A stretch of 64,000 bases of DNA from an uncultured Clostridia bacterium (lineage in GTDB: Bacteria; Bacillota; Clostridia; Christensenellales; Borkfalkiaceae): assembly GCA_944368925.1 (NCBI GenBank), contig CALVXG010000010.1, forward strand, positions 1 through 64,000, read 5' to 3'. Positions within the stretch are counted from its first letter, which is position 1. Each line of letters starts with the position of its first letter. The translations under genes were made by a program, and so were the position numbers. This document shows positions 1 through 9,342 of the stretch, piece after piece. Under the pieces are notes generated by a model that did no database searches, was not told where the DNA came from, and saw only the letters and a list, made by a program, of their open reading frames with translations.

Positions 1-70
1 GCGACGGGAATCGAACCCACGACCTCCAGGGCCACAATCTGGCGCTCTAACCAACTGAGCTACACCCGCC
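1..70 (-). tRNA. tRNA-His(GTG), 3' end cut by window edge
   Basis: Reading the minus strand gives a D arm, an anticodon loop TTGTGGC with GTG at the anticodon positions, and a T arm. The acceptor begins with an encoded extra G before position 1, which is the tRNA-His hallmark. Four pairs of the anticodon stem are canonical and the fifth is an A-C mismatch. The last acceptor bases and discriminator lie outside the window. Confidence 0.88.
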
Positions 71-81
71 ATAAAATTTGG

Positions 82-155
<74 letters not shown>

Positions 156-194
156 ATACGTTGTTTGCTCGTCTCTTCGCTTTTGCGTTTTTGG

Positions 195-265
<71 letters not shown>

Positions 266-386
266 GATTCACAACGCTAAAAGATTATACCAAATACACG
301 GCCATATGTCAAACATTTTTCGCCTTTTTTTTCGAACATTTTTAAATTTTTACCGTATTTTTCCCGCACAGGCGCTCTCCCGCTTT

Positions 387-860
387 TCAGTGGATTTCTA
401 CGATCGTCGCCACTGCTTTTTTCTTCTCGATCACGAGATAACAATAGCTCTGCCTGGGCGAAAAACGCGTCATGCAGCCGGGGTTTATCACCAGCACGCC
501 GTCCTCTTCGTGCACGTCCGCCACGTGCGTGTGGCCGTAAAGCGCTATGTCGCACCCGCGCTCTTTCGCCGCCTGCACGAGCCGCTCCGTGCCGCTCTTC
601 ACCCCGTAGTGATGCCCGTGGCACATGAACAGCCGCCGCCCTTCCGCCTGCAGCACCAGCTCGCCCGGGATGCCGCCGAAAAAATCATTGTTGCCTGCCA
701 CCACATACGTCTTTTGCGGGTATTCCCGCAGCAATCCGTTCGCGTCCGACGCCAGATCGCCCAAATGAATTATATAGTCGCTCTCCGCCAGAACCGTCGC
801 GATTTTATCCAGCGGCTGCAGGTTGCGGTGCGTGTCCGACAAAATCACCAAAGTCTTCAC
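387..860 (-). CDS. YfcE/MJ0936-family metallophosphoesterase
   Basis: This 157-residue protein carries the calcineurin-like phosphoesterase metal motifs in order: SDTH near residue 8, HLGD near 33, GNND near 59, CHGHHYG near 79 and YGHTH near 103. The family hydrolyses phosphodiesters with two bound metals; the physiological substrate is not known. A longer open frame exists upstream, but it only reads rdgB in another frame. The GTG at 860 overlaps the rdgB stop as GTGA, so translation is probably coupled. It is the last gene of an AKR-rdgB-phosphoesterase operon. Family confident, substrate unknown. Confidence 0.88.
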   Translation of the reverse strand: MKTLVILSDTHRNLQPLDKIATVLAESDYIIHLGDLASDANGLLREYPQKTYVVAGNNDFFGGIPGELVLQAEGRRLFMCHGHHYGVKSGTERLVQAAKERGCDIALYGHTHVADVHEEDGVLVINPGCMTRFSPRQSYCYLVIEKKKAVATIVEIH

Positions 861-1444
861 AGTCCCAACTCCCCGATCTTCCGCGAAAGCTCCCTTAGCG
901 CCTTTCCGCGGTGCGATACGCTGTTTTTCTCCTCCGCCGTCGCCGTTCCGAAACTCTTTTTCAGCTCCTCGCTCCAAAAGAGAGGATCGTACCCGAATCC
1001 GCCCGTTCCTTCCTCGGCGAACAAAATCTTGCCGTACGTCCTGCCCGACGCCGTAACCGCCCTGCCGTCCGCAAGGCACAGCGCCACACAGCTTTCAAAA
1101 TGCGCGCCGCGCAAATTTTCGGGTACGTCTTTCATTTTTTCAAGCAAAAGACGATTGTTGGCGGCATCGTCTCCGTGCCTTCCGCAAAAACGGGCACTGT
1201 ATACACCCGGCGCCCCGTTCAGCGCGTCCACGCACAGCCCCGAATCGTCCGCCAACGCCGCACAATGTAATTTTTCGCTCACGGCACGCGCCTTGATCAG
1301 CGCGTTCTCCTCAAACGTCGAACCCGTCTCTTCGATCTCGTCCGTAAACCCCGTTTCCGCCATGGGAAGGATCGTATGCCCTTGAAAAATCTGCGCGATC
1401 TCGCGCAGTTTGGCCTTGTTCCCGCTCGCCACAACAATCTTCAT
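857..1444 (-). CDS. rdgB: RdgB/HAM1 family XTP/dITP pyrophosphatase
   Basis: This cytosolic house-cleaning enzyme removes non-canonical purine nucleotides (dITP, XTP) by hydrolysing them to monophosphates. The 195-residue length is normal. Visible motifs are SGNKAK near residue 7, FEENALIKA near 44, DDSGLCVDAL near 66, GGFGYDPLF near 147 and SHRGKAL near 177, which together form the substrate pocket and Mg2+ site of the family. It starts 11 bases after the aldo/keto reductase stop and overlaps the downstream phosphoesterase by GTGA, so all three genes form one operon. Confidence 0.95.
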   Translation of the reverse strand: MKIVVASGNKAKLREIAQIFQGHTILPMAETGFTDEIEETGSTFEENALIKARAVSEKLHCAALADDSGLCVDALNGAPGVYSARFCGRHGDDAANNRLLLEKMKDVPENLRGAHFESCVALCLADGRAVTASGRTYGKILFAEEGTGGFGYDPLFWSEELKKSFGTATAEEKNSVSHRGKALRELSRKIGELGL

Positions 1445-1455
1445 CTTTGTCTCCG

Positions 1456-2370
1456 TTACGGCAGGATATGCCCCGCCGCCAAATAGATTTCATACCACTC
1501 TTCCCGCGTAATGGTCACGTCCGCACCCACCGCGATCTCTTTTAAATGCGCCGTCTTCACCGTGCCCGTCACCACCTGCGCCTTCACCGGGTGCCGCAAG
1601 ATCCACGCCGCAACCGCAGCCGCTTTCCCGATACCGTACTTTTGCCCGATTTTTTCGAGTACGTCATTCAGTTTTTTGAACTTTTCGTTCCCGAGAAAGA
1701 CCCCTTCGAAAAAGCCGAAACGGAAAGGAGACCATACCTGCAGCACCATTTCTTTCAATCTTAAATAGTCGAGAATGTGTCCGTCGCGCGAAACCGCGCC
1801 CTCCGTCTCCATGTTCGTCTCAAACCCGCAGGAGATCATGCCCGCGTGCGCAGGCGAAAATTGCAGCTGATCCGCAAAAAGCCTCTGCCCTACCGCGCTT
1901 TTGAGAAGCTCGATCTGATACGGATTCATGTTCGACACGCCGAACATCCTTACTTTCCCCGCGCGTTCAAGTTCGTCAAACGCTTCCGCCACTTCTTCCA
2001 GCTCCATCAGCGCATCCGGTCGGTGCAAAAGCAAACTGTCTACATAATCCGTGCGCAGACGCTTCAAAGACCCGTCCACCGCTTCGAGAATGTGCTTTTT
2101 GGAAAAATCATACATCTTGCCGGATACGATCCCGCATTTGGTCTGCAAGATAAGTTTCTCTCTGGGAATTTTCAAGGCATGCACCGCTTCGCCAAACGCG
2201 CTTTCGCACGCTCCGCCGCCGTAAATATCCGCGTGATCATAAAAATTCAATCCGCGTTCATATGCCTTTCCGATAAATTGCTCACAGCTTTTTTTATCCA
2301 ACTGGCTCAGCGCCATACAGCCGACTGCGATGACCGGCAAAGCCCGATCCCCCGTTTTTACAAAACGCAT
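1456..2370 (-). CDS. Aldo/keto reductase
   Basis: A cytosolic NADPH-dependent carbonyl reductase of the AKR superfamily, about 304 residues. The catalytic tetrad is recognisable: Asp and Tyr in DHADIYGGG near residues 44-52, Lys in QTKCG near 82 and His in LLHRPD near 118. SNMNPYQ and TGTVKTAH near the C-terminus match the cofactor-binding region. The ATG at 2370 is chosen because GGAG lies 10 bases upstream; an earlier in-frame ATG at 2424 falls inside the -35 box and cannot be used. Its substrate cannot be read from the sequence. It leads the operon with rdgB and the phosphoesterase. Confidence 0.93.
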   Translation of the reverse strand: MRFVKTGDRALPVIAVGCMALSQLDKKSCEQFIGKAYERGLNFYDHADIYGGGACESAFGEAVHALKIPREKLILQTKCGIVSGKMYDFSKKHILEAVDGSLKRLRTDYVDSLLLHRPDALMELEEVAEAFDELERAGKVRMFGVSNMNPYQIELLKSAVGQRLFADQLQFSPAHAGMISCGFETNMETEGAVSRDGHILDYLRLKEMVLQVWSPFRFGFFEGVFLGNEKFKKLNDVLEKIGQKYGIGKAAAVAAWILRHPVKAQVVTGTVKTAHLKEIAVGADVTITREEWYEIYLAAGHILP

Positions 2371-2395
2371 CTGCACTCTTCTCCGTTTTTTGTTT

Positions 2396-2424
2396 ATTAT
2401 ACTACAGAATATAACTTTTTTCAA
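2396..2424 (-). promoter_or_regulatory. Housekeeping promoter of the AKR-rdgB operon
   Basis: On the minus strand TTGAAA (2419-2424) and TATAAT (2396-2401) are separated by exactly 17 bases. The start point would fall near 2389, just before the GGAG of the aldo/keto reductase. Confidence 0.85.
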
Positions 2425-2535
2425 GGCTTTGCGTTCCGATACGGCTTATACACACGATTTTTTCTCGTACCCCTGCCGCTGTATGGCTTTCCGACCGCCT
2501 TTCTGTAAATAATTTGCTCAATCCGGCGCATAACC

Positions 2536-2580
2536 GATGAAACCGCGTCGCGAAAATTCTTTTCGCGACGCGGTTTCATC
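2536..2580. repeat. Perfect 21-bp inverted repeat
   Basis: Arms 2536-2556 and 2560-2580 are perfectly complementary around a 3-base loop, giving a stem rich in CGCG. Neither strand has a T-tract right after it, so it is not a standard intrinsic terminator by itself. It sits between the AKR promoter and the terminator at 2589-2640 and may be a back-up terminator or an mRNA-end stabiliser. Confidence 0.7.
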
Positions 2581-2588
2581 TCTGCATC

Positions 2589-2640
2589 CAAAAAAGTCTG
2601 AACGGCTGACAGCGGCGGGAATTTCCGCCGCTGTCAGCCG
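2589..2640 (-). terminator. Intrinsic terminator of the Cys-repeat protein
   Basis: The 16-bp arms 2603-2618 and 2625-2640 are perfect complements. On the minus strand they are followed by a run of six T (complement of 2590-2595). It is placed directly after the stop codon at 2686. Confidence 0.85.
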
Positions 2641-2685
2641 ATACTTATCGTACCGTTTGATGTATGAACGAATCCGACCAAACAA

Positions 2686-3492
2686 TCATGCCGCTACTTT
2701 TTCCGTAACGATGACCTGACCGCATTCTTCGCAGTAATACCCCGTATACTGCCAGCCTTCATAGACCCACGTATATACGCGATCGCTCGGCGTATGCGCC
2801 ATCAGTTCCGTCACAACTTCTTTCACATACGTGTAAACCGTATTGCCTTCCGCGTCTTTGATTTCCAGCGTATAACGCGTCAGCCCTTCCGTCGCGCACG
2901 TCGCTTCCGATACGACCTGTACCGTATACCCGTTCGCTTCACCGAGAACCGGCAGCACGTATTCGATCGTACCCTGGCAATTTCCGCACGTCGCCACAAG
3001 TTTGCCTTCACTCTCCGCCGTCGGCTCCTGCGCGACCGCATACGTATAGCTATGCCCCAATGCAGGCATCGTCATGATCACTTCTTCGTGGCCGCAGACA
3101 GAGCAGACTTTATAAACCTTTCCGTCCGCTTCGCAGGTCGCGGGAACCGTGATCTCGTCACCGTAACTGTGATTTCCCGTAATCTCTACCAGATATTCCT
3201 TCCCGCAATCTGCGCAGGTAAAGTATCCGTACCCGTGTTCCAGACAGCTCGCAGGCGTATTGGCAAACATCCTGTCAACATCGTCTACCGTGTAAACCAC
3301 AGACCCGTCCGTATAGATCTTCGTTCCGTCACCGTTTACATGATACGGCGTAACAGGCAGAATCTCCGCAGTTACACTGCCTTCTTCCTGCTCCTCCCCG
3401 TTTACCGTGTAGACATAGTGGTAAATCACTTTGCCTTCCGTCTCGCACGTAGGTTCGATCCTTTCGATTTCATAAGAATCCGCCGCAAGATC
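2686..3492 (-). pseudogene. 5'-truncated Cys-repeat surface protein
   Basis: The reading frame is open from just after a TAG at 3493-3495 to the stop at 2686. It contains repeated modules of the type TCE..G...Y.CSVCG followed by LGHSY, which resemble the CxxCG modules common in large secreted proteins of gut Clostridia. No signal peptide, no ATG and no clear ribosome binding site precede it; only a GTG at 3429 could start it, giving 247 residues. I read it as the C-terminal remnant of a larger exported protein, left after a deletion or rearrangement. Its own terminator is intact. A short but translated protein cannot be excluded. Confidence 0.6.
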
Positions 3493-3495
3493 CTA

Positions 3496-3863
3496 CGATG
3501 AAAAAAATGCCGCATTCATAAACTCAAACGAGACCGGGAAATACATGACAACCGGTCAGCAGACAATCGCGGGAAAAGTTTGAACAGGCTAACGCGGACG
3601 GTCGCGAAATACAGTCAGGCAGACAAGACAGACAAGGTCAATCGCGGAATACAGTCGGGCAGACAAGAACTTCCACGGTAAAAGCTAAACAGACAAGCGC
3701 GGACGATTGGCATTTTGCATACGCGCTCATTTGAACAATATAATGCACTACAGGATATTGATTCGGGCATGCCATCGCCCCGAAAACGCCATTGCAATTA
3801 AACTGATTGGGTTTGAAATACTCCGAAAGGAATTACTTTTTATAAATTAGGAGGAGCGAAATC
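3496..3863. repeat. Gene-free stretch with direct repeats
   Basis: I see no gene here. A 26-bp direct repeat with two mismatches lies at 3602-3627 and 3642-3667 (TCGCGAAATACAGTCAGG-like), and related fragments such as CAGACAA and GCGGACG recur between 3550 and 3710. The stretch separates the truncated protein from the divergent XRE gene and could mark a deletion or an old mobile-element scar. Confidence 0.5.
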
Positions 3864-4169
3864 ATGGAAGTTTTGGAAAAAATCGATTCCCTGCGCAAAG
3901 AGCGCGGATGGTCGATCAACAATCTGGCAATGGAAGCCATGCTCACACAATCTACTCTGAACAACCTTTACGTGCGAAAAGCAGAGCCCAAATTATCCAC
4001 ACTGCGGGCGATCTGCAACGCATTCGGCATTACGCTCGCAGAGTTTTTTTCGGACGAAGAAAACCAAAACAAAAAATTTGCAGACGAAGGCGAACTGATT
4101 GCGAGAGTTACCGCACTCAACGACAGACAGAAAAAAGGATTGCTTCAATTTCTGAGAACACTGAAATAA
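3864..4169 (+). CDS. XRE-family helix-turn-helix regulator
   Basis: A 101-residue cytosolic DNA-binding protein. Residues about 7-62 form a Cro/C1-type HTH: SINNLAMEAMLTQSTLNNLY is the helix-turn-helix and ATLRAICNAFGITLAEFF-like sequence (TLRAICNAFGI here) completes the domain. The C-terminal tail is short and charged. AGGAGG lies 8 bases before the ATG. It precedes an ABC transporter by 150 bases with a strong promoter between, so it may regulate that exporter, but this is inference from position only. Confidence 0.9.
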   Translation: MEVLEKIDSLRKERGWSINNLAMEAMLTQSTLNNLYVRKAEPKLSTLRAICNAFGITLAEFFSDEENQNKKFADEGELIARVTALNDRQKKGLLQFLRTLK

Positions 4170-4194
4170 TCATTTGGGCAAAAAAATCATACCG

Positions 4195-4224
4195 TTGACA
4201 ATCCGTACTCAAATATGGTATGAT
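4195..4224 (+). promoter_or_regulatory. Consensus promoter for the ABC exporter genes
   Basis: TTGACA (4195-4200) and TATGAT (4219-4224) are 18 bases apart. The ABC ATPase ATG follows at 4321, leaving an untranslated leader of roughly 90 bases. This also argues against the longer upstream frame being translated. Confidence 0.8.
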
Positions 4225-4320
4225 GAACACAGCTGCCACACGGCAGAAATTGGCTGCAGACGGAATTTTTGCAAACGGTATGCAAGAATCCGAACAAATC
4301 TCTGCAGCTTACGGAGAAAT

Positions 4321-5052
4321 ATGAATAAAACAGTTTTGCGCATCGAACATCTTACCAAGACTTACGCAAAAACCAAGCGCGCCGTGGACGATCTTTCCCT
4401 GGATGTATGTGCGGGGGATATTTACGGATTTATCGGACAGAACGGCGCGGGAAAAACAACAACCCTGCGCGCGGTGACAGGCATTCTGCCCTTTGATTCA
4501 GGCAGGATCGAAATTGACGGAATTTCCGTTCAGGACGATCCCGTCGCCTGCAAATCAATGATTGCCTATATTCCCGACAATCCGGATCTGTACGATTACC
4601 TTACGGGCATACAATATCTCAATTACATCGGCGATATATTCGGCGTCGAAAAAGAAATCCGACGTGAACGTATCGAAAAATACGCGGAAATGTTCCGCAT
4701 CAAAGGCGATCTCGGTTCTTTGATCGGCGCTTACTCTCACGGCATGAAACAAAAACTTGCTATCATAAGCGCACTTCTGCACGCGCCGAAGCTCATGATC
4801 CTCGACGAACCGTTTGTCGGTCTGGATCCCGAAGCCGCCTTCAAAATCAAGCAGGTTTTCCGCGAAATGTGCGAAAACGGAAGCGCCATCTTTTTCTCGA
4901 CCCACGTTCTGGACGTCGCGGAAAAATTGTGCAATAAAATTGCGATCATTAAAAACGGCAAACTTATCGCCTGCGGCGACATTGAAAGTGTTCGCGGCAA
5001 CGAAAGCCTGGAAGACGTGTTCATGGAGGTACTCGAAAGCCATGAAAAATAA
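4321..5052 (+). CDS. ABC transporter ATP-binding protein
   Basis: A 243-residue nucleotide-binding subunit. Walker A is GQNGAGKTT near residue 39, the signature is YSHGMKQKLAI near 139, and Walker B is LMILDEPFVGLD near 158, followed by a switch His in STHVLD. This matches exporters of the CcmA/YhaQ type that pair with a separate membrane subunit. GGAG lies 5 bases before the ATG. The downstream permease starts 11 bases before this stop. The cargo is unknown. Confidence 0.93.
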   Translation: MNKTVLRIEHLTKTYAKTKRAVDDLSLDVCAGDIYGFIGQNGAGKTTTLRAVTGILPFDSGRIEIDGISVQDDPVACKSMIAYIPDNPDLYDYLTGIQYLNYIGDIFGVEKEIRRERIEKYAEMFRIKGDLGSLIGAYSHGMKQKLAIISALLHAPKLMILDEPFVGLDPEAAFKIKQVFREMCENGSAIFFSTHVLDVAEKLCNKIAIIKNGKLIACGDIESVRGNESLEDVFMEVLESHEK

Positions 5053-6613
5053 ATGGCTGCCGATGACCAAAATCCAGCTCATGGGTTTGTTCGGCATCAA
5101 TAAGGCAAAAAATTCCGCCGACCCTGCAATAAAACGCAAAACAGCCGGCGGGCTTGCCGCTCTCGCAATCGTCGGAGCCGTCATGATTTTTTATATCGTC
5201 CTGATCGCCGTTTCTTTCTGCAAACAAGGCATCGGACAGCATCTCCCTGCTTTGACGATCGCGCTGACCTCCCTCATTACTTTGCTCTTTTCTCTGCTGT
5301 ACGGCTGCTCTTCCCTGTTCGCCATGAAAGATTACGATCTGGTCATGAGTATGCCCGTTACAAAGCGCGATATCCTGATCAGCCGACTGCTCTGCTCGTA
5401 CATTGCAAACCTCGCGTTTGCGCTCGGTGTCACCCTGCCCTGCCTCGTCGTTCTCTTCGCCATGGACGGGTTTTCCGCCGCCGTTCTCGCCGTGACGCTC
5501 GTCGGCGCCGTCTTCGCGCCGCTCGTACCCATGGCCATCGCAACCTTGATCAGCGCTTTGCTCACCGCCCTTACGGCAGGTTTCAAATATAAAAATTTAC
5601 TGCAAAGCCTGCTCGGCATCATCGTGTTTGCGGGTGCCATGGTTGCCAGCTTTTCCATTTCTTTCAGCGCAAACGCCGAACAGCAAATCGACATGAACGC
5701 CATGTTCCGCCTGCTCGTAATGAATATCTACCCGCCCGCTTTGCTCATCGAAATGACGCTGGACGGCGCAATTTGGGCGATTTTTGTATTCATCGGAGCT
5801 TCCGCACTGATCGCCGCGCTGTTTATCCTCATCCTGTCGCTGGGCTATCGGAAAATTCACGACGCATTGACCGCAAAGAGCGCAGGTTCCAAGTACAACG
5901 CCGAAAAAATACGCGCTTCGTCCGCTTTTGCCGCCCTCGTCAGACGCGAATTCAAGCGGCTGTTTACCTGCTCCGCCTACCTTTTGAACAGCTTGTCCGG
6001 CACCCTTTTGCTGCTGGTCGCCGGCATCGCGCTCCTGTTTGTTGACGTCCCGTCCGCTCTCGCGCAGATGCAGCTGCTGACCGATCAGACGGCGCGCCTG
6101 GTCTATGCGGGGTTCGGAATTCTGATTTTCTGCGCGGGCATGAGCTGTCCTTCCGCTTCCGCGCTGTCCCTCGAAGGCAGCAGCCGCGGCCAGCTCTTCG
6201 TTCTGCCCCTCTCCGCAAGAAAAATTCTGGCCGCCAAAGCCATGCCCGGATTTTTGATCAATACGGCCGCGGGCTGGTTTACTTCCGTCATTTTTGCCGT
6301 TAAAATCGGCGCGGGCCCTCTCGGTTGGATTACTTTGCTTGTCAGCGTTCCGCTGTTTTGCGCTTTCAGCGCACTCTTCGGCAGTTTTCTGAACGTGAAA
6401 TTCCCGAAATACGACTGGACAAACGAAATACAGGCCGTCAAACAGAGCATTCCCGTCATGATCGCCGTGTTCGGGAGCATGGTGCTCGGCTTCGCCGTCA
6501 TCCTGCTCGGACTGTTCCTCGGCTTTTGGATCGTCCTCGCGGCAGATATTCTCTGCATCGTCTGCTCCGCCGCCTTCTGGCTGCACTTCAAACGCGTAAA
6601 ACTTTTCGTTTAA
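5042..6613 (+). CDS. ABC transporter permease
   Basis: A 523-residue integral membrane protein with many hydrophobic segments, for example residues about 40-60, 72-100, 120-150, 155-185, 195-215 and several at the C-terminus. MSMPVTKRDILISRL resembles the conserved cytosolic stretch of large ABC-2-like permeases (YhaP/YthQ type). The ATG at 5042 overlaps the ATPase gene by 11 bases with GGAGG upstream; the ATG at 5063 is an alternative. Together they form a heterodimeric exporter of unknown substrate. A perfect terminator follows. Confidence 0.88.
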   Translation: MKNKWLPMTKIQLMGLFGINKAKNSADPAIKRKTAGGLAALAIVGAVMIFYIVLIAVSFCKQGIGQHLPALTIALTSLITLLFSLLYGCSSLFAMKDYDLVMSMPVTKRDILISRLLCSYIANLAFALGVTLPCLVVLFAMDGFSAAVLAVTLVGAVFAPLVPMAIATLISALLTALTAGFKYKNLLQSLLGIIVFAGAMVASFSISFSANAEQQIDMNAMFRLLVMNIYPPALLIEMTLDGAIWAIFVFIGASALIAALFILILSLGYRKIHDALTAKSAGSKYNAEKIRASSAFAALVRREFKRLFTCSAYLLNSLSGTLLLLVAGIALLFVDVPSALAQMQLLTDQTARLVYAGFGILIFCAGMSCPSASALSLEGSSRGQLFVLPLSARKILAAKAMPGFLINTAAGWFTSVIFAVKIGAGPLGWITLLVSVPLFCAFSALFGSFLNVKFPKYDWTNEIQAVKQSIPVMIAVFGSMVLGFAVILLGLFLGFWIVLAADILCIVCSAAFWLHFKRVKLFV

Positions 6614-6661
6614 AAATCTTGCGGCCGCCCTTTGCAGATTTTTGCGGCTTGCCGCTTTTTG

Positions 6662-6709
6662 AAAAGGAGGGAGCCTCCCGCAACATGTTGCGGGAGGCTC
6701 CCTCCTTTT
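6662..6709. terminator. Bidirectional terminator (24-bp perfect palindrome)
   Basis: Arms 6662-6685 and 6686-6709 are perfect reverse complements with A4 at one end and T4-T5 at the other, so the structure works on both strands. It serves the ABC exporter (plus) and the M29 peptidase pair (minus), which converge here. Confidence 0.93.
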
Positions 6710-6763
6710 TCATTCATTTTTCCCGAAAAACGCGCAATTTCGGGAAAATTCGGTTTTTACTTT

Positions 6764-7996
6764 TTATACGCGGAACGCCCAGTTCCCGTTTTCAAAAATC
6801 GGGAAACGCGCACCTGTGTCCGTGACGCCCGTGATCGCAAGATCGTCGTTGCCGATCATGAAATCTACATGGATCATCGAATCGTTGATCCCCATGGCGT
6901 GCATTTCCTCTTCGCTGCGGTTTTCGTACCCGCGCACGCAGTTGGTAAAGCCCCTGCCGAGCGCCAAATGGCACGCCGCGTTTTCATCGAAAAGCGTATT
7001 GTAAAACAAAATGCCCGTATCGTTGATCGGAGAATGGAAAGGCACGAGCGCACATTCGCCCAGATACGCCGCCCCTTCGTCCATGGAAATCATCTTTTTC
7101 AGAACCGCTCCGCCCTGCGCGGCATGCACCTCCGTCGCCTTTCCGTTTTCAAAGCGCACGGAAAAATTGCGGATCAGCTGCCCCTGGTAGGAAAGCGGTT
7201 TCGTGGAATACACGATCCCTTCCGCCTCTCCGCGGCGAGGACTCGTAAAGCACTCCTCACTCGGTATGTTCGGGTTGAACTCCACGCCCGAAAGCGTCTT
7301 TTCACTGCCCGCCGCAAACAGTCCCTCTTTCATAAGCCCGACCCGAAGATTCGTACCGTTGGCACTCTTATATTCCAAAGACGTCAGTCCCAATCCGTTC
7401 AGATATGCACAGCGCGCCTGCAGCATCCTGTTATGTTCCTGCCAGTTCGCAATCGGATTCCCCTCGTACGCGCGCGACGAAACGAGGATCGCCTTCCACA
7501 ATTTTTCTTCCGCCGCCGTCGCGGGCGTCTTTGGATATACTTTCTTCGCCCACGCCTTCCCCGGCACGGCCGCTATACACCATTGGTATTTGTTCTCCAT
7601 CTTGTCGCGGTACGGCTTGATGATCTTCTGCCGCGCCTGCATCGCCCGCGCGTACTTTTCGCCGTCGATCCCGTTCAAACCGTCGGGATCTTCGCTTTCC
7701 AGATACAGCCGCGCCGGAAGCTCGCGTACCTGGCAGCGCAGTTTTTCCTCCTGCCAGCCCTGCACTTCGCCCAGTACCTCTTCGCTCTTGAATTCCGCGC
7801 CCAGCCGCGCGATCGGCTGGTGCGTCCACTCCACGCGTACTTTCGATGCCCCCGCGCGGTAACATTCCTCCGCACAATAGGTCACAAATTCCGGTTGATC
7901 CAACTCCGCCACGATCACGACTTCCTGCCCGTCCTGCACGTTCAAGCCCATCCGCGCGAGCAGTTTCGCATAATTTTTCAGTACCGTTTTCTGCAT
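6764..7996 (-). CDS. M29-family aminopeptidase (second copy)
   Basis: A 410-residue cytosolic metallopeptidase of the AmpS/PepS (M29) family, which removes N-terminal residues from peptides with a two-metal centre. Family signatures include NIPSEECFTSPRRGEAEG near residue 245, MDEGAAYLGECALVPFHSPI near 315, YNTLFDENAACHLALGRGF near 345 and IHVDFMIG near 380, which supply the Glu, His, Tyr and Asp metal ligands. The ATG at 7996 has GGAGAG 6 bases upstream; the earlier in-frame ATG at 8029 lies inside the upstream paralog. It follows that paralog at 11 bases. Confidence 0.93.
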   Translation of the reverse strand: MQKTVLKNYAKLLARMGLNVQDGQEVVIVAELDQPEFVTYCAEECYRAGASKVRVEWTHQPIARLGAEFKSEEVLGEVQGWQEEKLRCQVRELPARLYLESEDPDGLNGIDGEKYARAMQARQKIIKPYRDKMENKYQWCIAAVPGKAWAKKVYPKTPATAAEEKLWKAILVSSRAYEGNPIANWQEHNRMLQARCAYLNGLGLTSLEYKSANGTNLRVGLMKEGLFAAGSEKTLSGVEFNPNIPSEECFTSPRRGEAEGIVYSTKPLSYQGQLIRNFSVRFENGKATEVHAAQGGAVLKKMISMDEGAAYLGECALVPFHSPINDTGILFYNTLFDENAACHLALGRGFTNCVRGYENRSEEEMHAMGINDSMIHVDFMIGNDDLAITGVTDTGARFPIFENGNWAFRV

Positions 7997-8007
7997 TTTC
8001 TCTCTCC

Positions 8008-9243
8008 TCAGCGCAATGCCTTGCTCCACGTTCCGTTCTCAAAAACAGGGATACGTTCCCCCGTTTTCGTGACGCCGATGATCTCCAGATCTTCCGCGCC
8101 GATCATAAAATCCACATGAATGGACGAATCGTTCACGCCCATATCCGCAAAGTCCGACTTCTCGTATTTTTCAAACCCGACGATCGTGTTGGAATACCCT
8201 CTGCCGAGCGCCAGATGACAGCACGCGTTTTCGTCGAACAGCGTGTTGTAAAAGAGCCTGCCCGTCTGGTTGATCGGCGATTCGAACGGCACCAGCGCGC
8301 ATTCGCCCAAGTACGCCGCACCTTCGTCCATCGCAATGATCTTTTCCAGGAGCGATGCGTTCTTCTCCGCGCCGCATTCCACCGCTTTTCCGCCTTCAAA
8401 GCGCAGCCAGAAATTTTCGATCAGCTCCCCGCCGTACGAGAGCGGCTTCACCGCGTACACGATGCCTTCCGCTTTCCCTCTTTGCGGCGTCGTAAAACAT
8501 TCCTCCGTCGGAATGTTCGGATTGAAATGCTTTCCGTCTACCGTGCTCTTCCTGCCCGATATGAACTGCGCCTGCGGTATCAGCCCGACTTTCAGACGCG
8601 TGCCGTTGCTGCTCCAATATTCCAGGCTCTCCAGCTCCAGCGCGTTGAGTTTGTCACACTTGTCCTTCAGCTTACGGTTGTGCCACATCCAGTCGGTCAA
8701 GGGATCTTTCCCGTCCGCGCGCGACGTTTCCAAAATCAGCTCCCAAAGCCGCTCCACCGCCGTGTTCGCACGCTCGTCCGGGAACATCTTCTTCGCCCAG
8801 CCGACCGAAGGCACCGCCGCCACACACCACTGGTATCGGTTGGTCATCGCATCCTGGTACGGCTTTAAGATCGCATTGCGCGCCATCGACGCAAGCGTCA
8901 GCTTCTCCCTGTCCGCACCCTTCATTCCGTCTGGGTCCGCCGAAAGTATCTTAATGGTGACGGGCAGCTGCTCCGACCGCTCGCGGAATTTCTCTTCCTC
9001 CCACGTGGGCACGTTCCCAAGCTCGCGCACACTCTCAAAACGGCTCGCCAACTTTTCCAAAGGCTGGTACTGCCACTCTACCATGACTTCCGATGCGCCC
9101 GCCCGATAACACTCTTCCACCAGCACCGTGATAAACTCCGGCTGGTCCAGCTGCGCCATGATCACCACGCGCTGCCCTTTCTGAATACTCGCTCCCGTAC
9201 GGGCAATCAGCTTCGCATAATTGCGGATCAATGTCTTTTTCAT
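8008..9243 (-). CDS. M29-family aminopeptidase (first copy)
   Basis: A 411-residue paralog of the downstream gene with the same signatures: NIPTEECFTTPQRGKAEG, MDEGAAYLGECALVPFESPI, YNTLFDENACCHLALGRGYS and SIHVDFMIG. The two proteins are similar along their whole length, so the pair arose by tandem duplication. The ATG at 9243 is supported by AAGAGGA just upstream and by alignment of MKKTLIRNYAKL with MQKTVLKNYAKL in the copy; the frame continues to 9303 without a site. Likely works on peptides brought in by the cell's own Opp-type importers. Confidence 0.93.
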   Translation of the reverse strand: MKKTLIRNYAKLIARTGASIQKGQRVVIMAQLDQPEFITVLVEECYRAGASEVMVEWQYQPLEKLASRFESVRELGNVPTWEEEKFRERSEQLPVTIKILSADPDGMKGADREKLTLASMARNAILKPYQDAMTNRYQWCVAAVPSVGWAKKMFPDERANTAVERLWELILETSRADGKDPLTDWMWHNRKLKDKCDKLNALELESLEYWSSNGTRLKVGLIPQAQFISGRKSTVDGKHFNPNIPTEECFTTPQRGKAEGIVYAVKPLSYGGELIENFWLRFEGGKAVECGAEKNASLLEKIIAMDEGAAYLGECALVPFESPINQTGRLFYNTLFDENACCHLALGRGYSNTIVGFEKYEKSDFADMGVNDSSIHVDFMIGAEDLEIIGVTKTGERIPVFENGTWSKALR

Positions 9244-9342
9244 TCCTCTTGCCTTCTTCGTTTTTTTCTTTTCTATCATACACTTTTTATGAAAAAATGT
9301 CAATTCGCTTTCCCCATTCCTTCACTCTTCCCCGCAAACAGT

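Noticed and set aside
306-1385. A 359-codon plus-strand frame opposite rdgB and the phosphoesterase.
   Set aside because: Antisense shadow with no recognisable features; the minus-strand genes have full motif sets.
3602-3667. CRISPR-like repeat pair near 3600.
   Set aside because: Only two imperfect copies, no regular spacers and no cas genes in the window.
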